64,000 nt of DNA, taken from Cryphonectria parasitica EP155 (Eukaryota; Ascomycota; Sordariomycetes; Diaporthales; Cryphonectriaceae). Positions 1 through 9,959 of the stretch are shown piece by piece; position 1 is the first letter of the stretch, and each line of letters opens with the position of its first letter. The position numbers and the translations under genes are program-made. Under the pieces are notes generated by a model. That model ran no database searches and was not told the origin of the DNA. It was given only the letters and a program-made list of their open reading frames with translations. The DNA is taken from contig NW_024468915.1 of the NCBI RefSeq assembly GCF_011745365.1, positions 152,653-216,652 on the forward strand, written 5' to 3'.

Positions 1-1
1 T

Positions 2-1502
2 CGCGGTCTTTTCCTATGCATTATGAACGGCTCTATTGTCTTTGCTCAATTTGTGCTGGCGTAAGTCTATACTGGGATGGATGAGGGTTTCTTTGAACAT
101 GACTGATCGAATCAGACTCATCGCATACGGAACAGATAAGCTTCAAGGAACATGGTCGTATCAAACCCTCGTTGTCCTCCAATTCGCCTTTGTGGCTGCT
201 CTTCTCTTGGGATACCCATTCTTCCCCGAGTCGCCGTATCTCTTATTGAAGAAGTGTCAAGAAGAAAGGGCCCGAAAATCATTGACACGTATACACGGTA
301 GCAAAGACCAAGCGCTGATCGATGCGGAGTTGTCGCGTATGAAGGAATCGATTGAAGTAAGCGCAGGTCTCGAGGCTGTCGCTGGAATGGATGGGCCACC
401 AATTATCCAAGTATGGAAGAAGTCCAATTTGGTATGCCTTCCCCCACGTTTGATGAATACTGTCCAGGCTCTAATATGCCTCACAGAAACGCACACTCAT
501 CTCTCTCTTGCCACCTATGGCTCAACAATTCATTGGAGCTGCTTTCGTCATCAGTAAGGTTTGCCGACATGTCGTTCATCCGCAGAGCAACTAATCGTAA
601 ACCTAGCCTATGTTACATATTTTTTGAGTCTCCTGGGCGTTAAAGATTACTTTACGGTCTCCGTTGCACTCTACGTGATTATGCTAGTCAGCAATCTGAG
701 CGCCTTCCCTCTCATTGAGGTAGCTGGGAGGCGTCCGTTGCTATTGTATGGGATGATAGCTTTGACAGTAATCGAACTAGTACGTCTTTCCTCTATGTCA
801 GCCCGCAAAGCGCTGATCATGCTGATCATAATTGTTTTAGATTATGGGGATAATGGGCTGCATATCCAGCTCAGCAGCTCTTTGGGTTATTCTTGTTTGT
901 ATCTTTCTCTGGTAATGTCGATTCCTCCCGTGTCGTTGAGTGAAGTTCAGAGAATTGACATCACTGCAGGGCACTTGTCTACCAAGTCAGTATCGGAGCT
1001 GTGGGTTTCGCTTTAGCTTCGGAGGTTGCTTCGCCTCCTCTAAGACCCGTAACGTTATCATTGGTGGGCATTACTCAAGGTCTGAGGTACGTTTAAAGAA
1101 CATTAGTCCCAACACACTTCTGATGTACATTGACTTCTCATACCTCACAGTGGTTGGATTATCGGCTTTGTCACTCCGTACATGATTAACCCGGACGCCG
1201 GGAACCTCGGCGCAAAAGTGGGGTTCGTTTTTGCTGGGTTAGGGATTCCTCTGTGTATCACCTTCTATTTCGCCATCCCGGAAACACTCGGTCTAAGCTT
1301 TGCTGATGTGAGTTGTTATGATAAAAGCCTGATATCGCATTGAAGCTTACTATTTCCGTAGATGGATTATCTCTTTGCTGAGAAGGTCAGCCCAAGACAC
1401 TTTCAGAAAGCCATTAGTGAACACCGTCGACTCATTGATCATCTAGAGCTGGTTGATCAAGACTCAAAGGCTCATGAGGCAACAGTTATTCACCTTAATT
1501 AG
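2..1502 (+). CDS. MFS sugar transporter (alpha-glucoside/hexose permease type), 5' end outside window
   Basis: Probable plasma-membrane sugar:proton symporter. Eight exons join in one open frame: 2-60, 116-431, 487-553, 607-779, 841-911, 970-1086, 1151-1307 and 1362-1502, giving 366 codons before the stop; the N-terminal helices lie upstream of the window. Family signatures seen: PESPYLL after transmembrane segment 6 (the sugar-transporter PESPR/Y motif), AQQFIGAAF, AGRRPLLLYG in the loop between segments 8 and 9, YQVSIGAVGFALASEV, and PETLGLS near the end (the PETKG-type motif). The C-terminal tail is short and hydrophilic. All introns are 54-64 bp with GT-AG ends. I see no frame lesion, so the gene is probably functional. 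The substrate cannot be read from sequence; the maltose/alpha-glucoside permease branch is my best guess. It lies just before a dioxygenase and an oxidoreductase that could act on the same compound. Confidence 0.85.
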
Positions 1503-1947
1503 CCTGGACGTTTTTGTAAATTGCCCCCAAATACTTAGCTAGTTACATTCTGGTACACGAGTGAAGTTCTTTGAAACATCAGGATGCATTTTCTAAAGGT
1601 TTCACAAGAGGCTTCATATTGGTAAACGAGGAGGGTGCAACAGACGTATCTTCATTCGCAACAGCTCAGGCTCTGATTTTGGGCTTCGCTATGTTAAGAC
1701 GTGTCATTCAGCAGCAAGGAAATATTGACATAGCTTCTTAGTCCCGGTGTCCTATACTTGTTAAATAAATTAAAAAAAACCAAACCAACTCTGGTTCGAT
1801 CTTTATGTTAACTCCTTGTTGCTCCTACACTTCGAATGAAAATAATACAAGTGAGAAATGAGCACAAAGACCTATAGGTAACTCGTACACTTAGAATGAT
1901 TATAGGAGTTTACAAGAAGCATCTCATGGCTTTATTACTATCAATAC

Positions 1948-3062
1948 TTAGGTGTTCTCTTGACCTGACGTATCCGCCTCGAAAACGTAACCCATTCCAA
2001 TCCCTTTAGGCAGCATGCTCAAATATCCCTTGTTAGAACTACTAAAGTTGGGATTGAACTTGACCTCCTTGTGATCGAGGTCTTCAGCCACAAAATGTGC
2101 ATTGTACACGACCGGGCTATTTTCTCGGGCAGCCCAGGTTCTCATAAGCTCCTCAGCAGAAGCAGGAACAACCACCTTGGCTGGGCATTGGTACCACCAA
2201 GGTGTGTGAACAAAAGCCAGCATAATCCGAGCCTCGGTGGCAGGATTCGCCAGGCCGGCATGCCACAGTCGCAGGTCGCGTATGACCACTGATCCTTTCT
2301 CGACAGTGGGCTGAATAGGTGGAGCCCATGCCCGTCGTTCTTCGAGCAGCCTGTCACGGATGCCGAAATCCAACTCCAATGTTTTGTCATACTCAGCCCC
2401 GTTCTCAGTCTGGCGGCAGTTGCGGTGATCGCGGAACGAAGTGTCGCGGTGAGAACCAAGCCAGAGCTCCGTTGACCCATTGGCCGGAGAGACATTGCAG
2501 AGATAGTAGTTTGTCACGATGGCGAAGGGAAACATAGCATGGTTGAAGGTTAAATCCGCGTGAACACGCTGGCGCGCACCGCTGAAGCCTCCCAGGGCAG
2601 TGTTCCCGTTGACATAGTTCACCCGTGGACTGGGACCCATGACAGCAGAGATAACAGTACAGGCGGGCTCGTTAGCCCAGATGTCGGTATACATCAGGTC
2701 GGACTTTAGGGGCGGGCCCTGGGACATGTTGCCTGTGGGTTTGCCATCGCTCGAGTTCTAGAACAGATTAAGTTTTCATTCCTAACTGCTAGTACGTTCA
2801 TGGCCGTCTGAGAACTCACATCGTTAAAATGCGTCGTTGGAAGCTTGGCCATGGCCTCAGCTTCGCTGCTGAGGATCGAGTTCAGCTTATCAATATGTTC
2901 GACATCCACAGCATTCTCTAGGACCACTAGACCGTCGCGATGCATTGCAGACACTGCTGCGCCGACATGCTCCTCGGTAATTCTGCCCGAGGTGCGCTCT
3001 CCATCACTGAGTTTGATAATGACTGGTTTCTGAAATTCGTAATGAGTCTTTGCAGGAGACAT
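1948..3062 (-). CDS. Phytanoyl-CoA dioxygenase (PhyH) family protein
   Basis: Fe(II)/2-oxoglutarate-dependent oxygenase of the PhyH fold, about 350 aa. Two exons: 2820-3062 and 1948-2757, with a 62-bp intron (GTGAGT..CTAG). The double-stranded beta-helix metal site is visible: His-x-Asp in RVHADL (about residues 147 and 149), the distal His in LWHAGLAN (about 247) and the 2-oxoglutarate-binding Arg in TEARIM (about 258). GSTELWLGSHR matches the usual PhyH stretch before the insert. Length is normal for fungal homologues. The start chosen (complement of 3060-3062) opens the only long frame and lies 82 bp from a TATAAAG on the same strand. In fungi this family oxidises many small molecules, often in secondary metabolism or catabolism, so the name does not fix the substrate. 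It is divergently transcribed from the oxidoreductase at 3429. It appears intact. Confidence 0.85.
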
Positions 3063-3428
3063 ATTGCACTATTGGTGCATAGAGTGATCTTAGGTTTCGT
3101 CACCTCCGTTTTCAATTATTAGCTAACTCGCAAAGCGGCAGGTCTTTATAGGGAATGAATACTTTGCTTGAAAGGAGTTCTCGGTTGCCGAGCGACTTTT
3201 GGCCTCGCTTGATCGCCTATGTGAGTATTATCGGTTGCTCAACCGAGCTTCCGATCCGCACCTTGCGGCAATAATTAAATCCGTGTCACACCGCCAGAAG
3301 TATAAATCCCGATGCGGTTCTCAAATGTATCTTGTTATTCAAGCCAACGAATTCCACATTTTGAGACGTTATTTGCTTCTCACTAAGAACAGCTGTCCTC
3401 GTATTTGTTGAGCAGAAGATCCCACAAG
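3063..3428. promoter_or_regulatory. Shared divergent promoter region
   Basis: This 366-bp gap separates two genes that face away from each other, so it should hold both promoters. A TATAAAG on the minus strand at 3144-3150 sits about 82 bp upstream of the dioxygenase start. A TATAAAT on the plus strand at 3301-3307 sits about 120 bp upstream of the oxidoreductase start. No transcription-factor site is obvious enough to name. A shared promoter suggests, but does not show, co-regulation. Confidence 0.45.
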
Positions 3429-4657
3429 ATGTCCACCATGATCAGAATTGCACTCCTCGGTGCAGGCAACTTTGTACGCGATGGTGAGGACAGAAAAGAA
3501 TCCAATAGTAATTAATCGCAAGTCTGCTAACAGGATCTATCAGAGCATTTGCCAGCTATCCAAGCTTGCGACGTATTTGACCTCAAGGCCGTCTACTCAC
3601 GCTCACAAGCCTCCGCTCAAGCTGTAGCGTCCGAAGCAAAGTCTCCGGTAGATATATACTATGACAGCCCAGAAATGCAGGGTGTTTCTCTAGAAGACTT
3701 GCTACAAAGGAAAGACATATCGGCTGTCATCGTCTGTCTGCCGATCATTATCCAGCCAGATGTTATCCGGAAAGCGATTGAGGCAGGCAAACACGTTCTC
3801 AGCGAGAAACCCATCGCTAAGGATCTCGCAACTGGTGTTTCTCTGCTGGATTGGTACAGATCACAAAGCAATCCACCTATCTGGAGCGTCGCGGAGAACT
3901 TTCGATTTATCAAGCCTCTGGAGTATGGCGCGGAGAAGCTGAGAGAGATTGGAGGGCAGGTGGTGACATTCCGCTCCAACTTCTATACATTAATTAAGGA
4001 TGATGATAAGTATTTCAATACGGAATGTAAGCAGACTTTGAAGTTTATACATTGGGTTGCTGGAAAAACTTGCTGATATCTACTAGGGCGCAAGGTTCCT
4101 CAATACCAAGGTGGCTTCCTCCTTGACGGCGGCGTGCACTTCGTGGCGGGGCTGAGATATATGCTAGCGGCTGTGGGCGAAGATATCAAATACTTAGCTG
4201 CGTTTACCAGTCTGCAGAAGAAAAAACTTCCGCCAGTTGACACTCTGCACGGAGTAGCGAAGACACAAAACGGCGCCGGAATCCTCTGCCTCTCCTATGG
4301 AACCGAGTACAAGTCTGGAGTCGAGCTCGAGGTAGGCTGACATTTCCAATTTGTGAGAGGCAAGATATTGCGATTAACTATATATAGGTCGTTACCGACA
4401 ACGGTTCCGTGACGTGGAACGGGCCGACAGTGACCATTACGATGAAGTCTAGCAGTGGAGAAAAGGCGGAGCAGTCGAAGGATTTCTCGTACGACTCGGG
4501 TGTCACAGCTGAGGTTGCGGCTTTTGGACACAGTATAAACGCTGGTAAAGCTGATCCACGACAGACGCCTATAGAAGCGCTGAAGGACTTGGAAGCACTT
4601 CAAAAACTTCTTCTATCAGGAGAATCTAATGGACATGTACAAAGTGTCGAGCTCTAG
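3429..4657 (+). CDS. Gfo/Idh/MocA-family NAD(P)-dependent oxidoreductase
   Basis: Cytosolic sugar- or inositol-dehydrogenase-like enzyme, about 350 aa. Best model: exons 3429-3473, 3534-4026, 4087-4331 and 4388-4657. The N-terminal Rossmann start is IRIALLGAGNF; the family EKPIA motif follows around residue 100 (lysine of the active-site region); the C-terminal domain carries FLLDGGVHF, the GG-x-H motif. The second and third introns are clear (60 and 56 bp). The first is less certain. Joining needs the donor GTACGC at 3474, but homologues usually read on as FVRD just after this point, and the next donor (GTGAGG at 3484) would break the frame. Either the early donor is used or a one-base lesion exists there. 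Its neighbours, the PhyH oxygenase and a sugar permease, suggest a small uptake-and-oxidation set. Confidence 0.8.
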
Positions 4658-4813
4658 ATTTCTTTGTTTCTCCTTTGCGACTTCTCGCTACGTACTAGAA
4701 TCCTGGCAATAAATAATCAGCACTGCTAGAATACAATAGTGCAGAAGCAAAGCGTACCGTACCAGTACTAAAGTACTGGAAATCTTGACTGCTCGGATAC
4801 TGTACAAACTTCT

Positions 4814-5715
4814 ATGCTCTGCACTAGTAAGTTGATGACTCCAACTCTCATCGAAGGTTTTGCTCCTATTTATTTTATCCCGCACTCCCCCAGGGCTTCA
4901 CCCTCGCGAAATCAGTCTGCTGTAATTGTACTTACTCCCATTATTCAAATTAGTGTACTGTCCACCTTCAACGTGCTCAACGATCTGATGTTAATCGTCT
5001 TTCCTATCCCAATCTTGATCAAATCCCAAATGCCACTGCGGATCAGATTGATTCTGGTAGCCACTTTCACTACCGCAGTATTGTAAGTATTACACCCTGC
5101 GTGAAAACATACTACTTGTGATGCCTTACTCACCGTGATTACCGCAATGGTCGTCTACATGATGCATTTCAACGCTCCGGCCATCAACGCATCAGGTGCG
5201 CTATCAACGGAGGCAAGTAAGCAATTTTATTGCAAAGTGTCCTAATTTTTGCTCATCGGCACCTCCTAATTTGCTTGGTGACAGTACTGGGTGTGCAGAT
5301 AGTCATCTGGTCAGGCCTAGAGATGAACATTGCCTTCGCATGTGGGTCTGTGCCGGCCGTCAAACCGTTGTTGTCCTTGCTCTTTCCCTCGCTCAACTTC
5401 AAGACCCGCCATTACGCGAAGCAGAGAGCGCAAAAGCTCGTTAGGGACAGCCAAAATCAAGATTCGCCTTCGCACCCCAGCTCCGCCAAGTCCTTGTACC
5501 CCCTCAACTCCTTGCGAAAGTACGGGCAAAGCCTGGACGATAGCCTTTCGAGAACAACGCGCAACGACATGGAACTCGAGCTGATCCAAGCCCAGAATGC
5601 CATTATCGTGGAGCGGTCAGTCGAACAAGGCACGGAACTAGGAACAGTAGAAGACTACAACAGGAGGTTTCCTGGCCTGCCAGCCTGGGATACCGAATGT
5701 GGGCGGACGCTGTGA
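4814..5715 (+). pseudogene. Remnant of a fungal rhodopsin-domain integral membrane protein
   Basis: Only the C-terminal half of this seven-helix fungal membrane-protein family is present. FNVLNDLMLIVFPIPIL corresponds to helix 5. EMNIAFACGSVPAVKPLL and LLFPSLNF correspond to the conserved end of helix 7 and the following loop, and a hydrophilic tail runs to the stop at 5713-5715. Helices 1-4 are absent, and the DNA just upstream belongs to the preceding gene's 3' flank. A donor GTAAGT at 5083 has no AG acceptor before the next recognisable coding piece (MVVYMMHFNAPAIN, near 5148-5195), so the splice site looks lost. I therefore call it a decayed fragment, not a short gene. These proteins have no firmly assigned function. 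Confidence 0.65.
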
Positions 5716-5951
5716 GTTATGCCAGCGGGGGGGGGGGGTATCATGCCACTGACTGGGTTTCACCACTCTGAATGGCAACCCCCCCGCCCTTCCCGCCCCC
5801 ATAAGAATGAACTTCACATCTCCAAAAGCGCCCCAGGGTGGTATTTCATGTTTTTGGTAAATGTAAGTCCAATGATGTGGTGTTGTGCATCCTGATAACC
5901 AAAGCCCGATGGAGCATACGTTCGGGCAAGCTTAGACTGTTAAGTATTTTT

Positions 5952-5953
5952 CA

Positions 5954-5984
<31 letters not shown>
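5952..5984. repeat. (CATA)n microsatellite
   Basis: About eight tandem copies of a four-base unit (CATA/ATAC). It lies in the non-coding stretch between the rhodopsin-like remnant and the transporter remnant (5716-6359), which also holds a run of ten G near 5730 and nothing else I can name. Confidence 0.9.
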
Positions 5985-6359
5985 GCCACACTCAAGATCG
6001 ACTTCGCTGGACACAGTCATCGCGCCGCCTCTGTCCTCAGTGTGACTCTAACAGACATCCATGCAGCATTAAATTTTGTATGTCAAGTGTACGTGCTTGT
6101 ATTTTTGGATTTCTTCAAGCCAATATGGCGCTTCCTGTAAAGGGGAATTTTCTATTTGAGCGAATTCAAAATGAGCCTTCCTGGAGACTGCTCGGGTGAT
6201 ATCCCTTTCGTTCACAGAGAAAACCTCTTGCAGCTTCTCGAGCTTTGCTCTCAGGCCATGACAGAGATCTGGGCCCAAGATCGGTCTAGTCTCAGACCAG
6301 TGAACATTGTTCCGGAAACACAAATAGAAGCGCCTTCAAATGCCCATGGCTCCTGTCAA

Positions 6360-6868
6360 TCAAGCAATCTCGCTGTTCTTAGAATTGCGCCGGCACCTGG
6401 ACTGCCGATGAGGAGCGAGAAGGAAATCATGCCAACCAAGGAACGCAATAATCATGATCGTTGCTTTGCTCTGAGCGGAGATGAAGCAGAACAATATAAG
6501 GCTAGTGGTAAATGCACAGGGGGTGACGGTATTGAACGAACCGATTCTATCAGAGCGTTGGGAATGACTTGGCCACAGCAAGAGCCGACGTTGAGGATGG
6601 GCACGAAGTAGAACGACAGTTCGGTGTCTAGTATGTTTTGATCTTCGGCGTAGAAGGATACAAAGATGATGAAGATAGTGGTGCCTATCATACCAAGGAA
6701 AATTGTAGCAACGAAATTCATGTAGGGTATGTCAGTGAAAGCGGTCGAATCAATGAAACCGCGTGGCTTCTGCGGCTTGACGCGGATTCGCATCATCATC
6801 AAAGGGATCGTGGCCAAGTGTTGAATTGCTGGCGCCGCGGGTTCCCTTCCGGGTAGCTTCTGTGCCAC
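6360..6868 (-). pseudogene. Remnant of an MFS monocarboxylate-type transporter
   Basis: On the minus strand two frames together resemble the middle of fungal monocarboxylate permeases (MCH/MCT-like). The first, 6868 to about 6540, reads KPRGFIDSTAFTDIPYMNF followed by hydrophobic helices and FYFVPILNVGSCCGQVIPNA, which matches the family's LPNILNAGS-x-GRIIPN segment. The match then continues in a second frame (about 6555-6440) as IGSFNTVTPCAFTTSLILF. A frameshift therefore lies near 6550, and both ends of the gene are missing. The stretch 6869-7112 on the same strand may be upstream debris, but I cannot match it. The open plus-strand frame at 6156-6611 is antisense to this remnant and is not a gene. 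Confidence 0.6.
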
Positions 6869-7539
6869 TGTTTCGTGTTGGATGGGTCATAACACGGCTA
6901 TACCCGCATCTCAGACAGAGAGCGGGCCCGACAGCGTGCTTGAACGAGCATGAGACGAAGTAATCATGGCTCCCCCGACCCCCACGGGCACGCACAGAGC
7001 GAGTCAGAAAGGAGATTCCGATTCGCCGCGCGATAGTTACAAATTGTTGAGTACTCAATTCTGTGCTGGTGTCCAAGCACCTCGGTCGTTCAACCTTTGT
7101 TGTCGGCCACAATCTCCACAGTTCGTGTTAGATGACGGTACTCCCGATTACGGGCCCGGGGCACATGCTACCATTTGGGACAGAGCACGTGTCAAGCATT
7201 TTGTGCATAGGCATATGCATAGTTGTGGGCACTTGCGAGCTATGGTCTCCGATTGCAGATTGGCATAGTCCAATACAGGATATTGATGAACAGACTATAA
7301 CGCTATCATATTTCAATCTCACAAGTCACATGCCAGGCCACAATGTATGACTTGTAGTGATGAAAGTTTATCTAGGTTTGTAAATCTTCAACTGTCATAA
7401 CCCTTGGAGCCGCGCTCAACCAAATCTTCAATCAGGTTTAATACTTCGTTTCCGACAATCGGATCAGACTTATGCTTGCCTTCCTTGGAGGCTCTCGAAC
7501 GCCTTAAAGCGTTGGTTTTTCTGCACTTTGGCCTTTCTT

Positions 7540-9065
7540 CTAGGCCTCGCGCTGCCGAAGCATTTTCCCTTGATGCCTTATACTAGCAACGTTAGGCAGG
7601 TGAGGATTGTCGCCTCCCTTGTCTGGAATGGAAGCTTTGTCTAATATTCCGGCTTGTATCATCTCATATACGCTCGGGTGGATTTCTGCATCTAGAGGCA
7701 AGTCACGGGGCGCTCCTAGATTGGGTGGATACCTAACAGGTATCCAGCGGCCTCTGATTAGCTCAAGGCGCGTGAAAAGTGGCAGAAGCTCTGCAGAAGA
7801 ACATAAATTATATGTAATAATCATTAGCTAGCCGCTATAATATATTTACTTCAGAATGTTTCAATCTATGATAGCATAATGACGACAACTTACCGATAAT
7901 CCACCACAGAAACACGTAGAGGAGCCCCACGCCGCCTCCGCGTCTCAGCATATCATGTGGCTGGTTTGTACGCCGGCGAACCTCAAAAGCCGTGGTCTCT
8001 GCCTCCTCCTTTCCTGGGAATTTGTTCTCCGATTCGACAATGTTAACCACGTAAGGAGAGTTGAATGAGAGTTTGCGGGTCGAACCCGGCAGATTTAGCA
8101 CTTCTTGGATCATCCAGAAGAGAGGCGTGTCGGATAGGAGGTGTCTTTGCCCGTGTTGAAGGTCCCATCCTCCTCCCACATCGGCATGATTGCCAGCGAA
8201 CCAGACTTCCTTAAGGTCAACAGGCGGGCCATCTTTGTCGACATGGAACAGTGCCGGTTTGAACTTGAGGCGCCGCTCATGGATGGAGACAGCATGCCGA
8301 ATGTGTCGAGCTGCTGGGCTGGCCATGTATCGGTACGACTTTCGATGGCGGGGAATCTCAAACTGGCCCACGCTGTTGACACAGTCGAAGAGTCCGAGAA
8401 AGTGGACGGCAGCTCCTGGACGGCAGAAGGCTGCCTTGAACTTGACCATGTAGCTCCTCAGAGCCTTGTCTTTGTCGGCCTGTGGCTCGTTCCCACGTGA
8501 ATTCTGGAAGTTGCTGAACGTTTCCCATGCGAACGGGACCATCTCTTCGTTGCCCTTGGACAAGAGGCCGATCTCGTGCACCATCTCTGCCAGGAAGCGA
8601 GCTGTGTAGGCTCCGCGCGAGAAGCCGAAGATGTAAATATGATCGTCCTTCTCGTAGTGACGCATGATAAACTTATAGCCTGCCAGAACATGGTCTTCGA
8701 AGGATACCCCGATAGCTTGGTCCAATGTAGTGATGAAGAAAGGCTTGGCAGCTGACCAGAACCGCAAGAGAGCTTTGGTAGGTGATTCGTCTAACATATG
8801 TCCCAATGCCAGCTGGTTGATAACGCAGTCGTCAATACAGATGGTCCGCGCGGTCAAGATTGAAAGGTGTCACCTGAGTCTCATGAGACTTACGCTGGTA
8901 GTAGTGGTATTGCCCCGGAGTATCTCTGAGGAGCATCTGGTAGAGCTTCACAATGTTCGTGTCCTTCTCGGCTCCTTCGAAGCGATTGCCAGTCCCATCA
9001 AAACATAGCACAATGCGCCGAGGGCTCGCGAAGAACTCCACGTTAGAAATCACGGATGGAGTCAT
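7540..9065 (-). pseudogene. DUF2235 alpha/beta hydrolase gene with apparent frameshift
   Basis: Member of the DUF2235 family (Tle1-like phospholipase catalytic fold in bacteria; cytosolic and uncharacterised in most fungi). Exons: 8894-9065, 7894-8812 and 7540-7790, with introns of 81 and 103 bp. Signatures: [16 protein letters not shown] at the N-terminus, the nucleophile elbow GFSRGAYTARFLAEM (around 8600-8630), the acid/histidine region VWFAGNHADVGGGW, and the tail PPNLGAPRD near the end. The first splice gives YYQ-PGIGTYV, exactly as expected for the family. The following sequence, DESPTKALLRFW onward, lies in another frame. One extra base near 8790-8795 explains this. If it is real the gene is broken; if it is an assembly error the protein would be normal. 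The rest shows no lesion, so the loss would be recent. Confidence 0.7.
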
Positions 9066-9959
9066 GGTGGCAACAATGTATGAACTCGTGCAAGAGAGGA
9101 TAAGTCTAGAGTAGCAAGAACAAAGTTTTGTTTACAGCTCATATGATTAGCAAGACCGGTTGATTTTTACAGCCATATCTCAAGCTCCATGCGTCTCCAA
9201 TGTCTGACTGGAACTGATCCGCATGTTAGAATCTCAGCTGTAGCCACACTGCCCCATCTCAACAAATTTTGTTGAGATGTTCACCCGTTGATCCAGTCGG
9301 CTCCAGTATTTCCTGCGAACCGTATGATCACTGTACGCGCCGATGCGCATATGCTACCACCTGCCACATCTGCAATAAATAGTTCAGAACGATAATGAAG
9401 AATTAAACCTCATCCAATAAACGACAACACATCGTGCATACATGTTTAGAGCTAATCAATAATCGAGTAACTTATCTATTAGTAAGAATAATCGTGGAGA
9501 ATAAGCTCAGCAGCAAGGAGCAGAATACGAGCTGGCTAACTCGGCCCCATCAGAACGAATTGATGTGGCAGGAGCTTGTCATTTTCATGCATACAGACTA
9601 TCTCATGTTGACATTCTCAGCTGGAATTTGTTCGGTTAAAATTCATAGAACAAGCATGGCGGCAGGGAGCAGAATATGAGCTGGCTAACTCGGCTCTATC
9701 GAAATTGACTCTTACACTTCATAGTGATCTGAGCATCTCAACAGATTTTCTGCAGTAACAACAAAAGCATTCGAACCTAAGTGGTTGATGCATTTGAACA
9801 GTGTATATCGGTTGCGCAAGACCTGGGAGGCAGCTTTCACATGCGAGCTTCTAAGTTCCCTAGACTGATTATATATAACACATCTTAACCTGAAATATCA
9901 GTAAAAGAAATTTCTGTTGCATAATCGTCTACATTCTGATTACCAACAAGCACTTCACC
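9066..9959. other. Non-coding gap with an imperfect direct repeat
   Basis: No gene is visible. Two related stretches of about 45 bp lie near 9510-9550 and 9657-9700; both contain GGAGCAGAATA(C/T)GAGCTGG and CTAACTCGGC. A TATATATAAC lies near 9871-9880, upstream of the oxygenase-like gene. Confidence 0.5.

Noticed and set aside
6156..6611. Open 151-codon plus-strand frame
   Set aside because: It is antisense to a recognisable transporter remnant and has no family resemblance or intron/promoter context.
9434..9679. 81-codon plus-strand frame
   Set aside because: It covers the imperfect direct repeat and lacks any motif.
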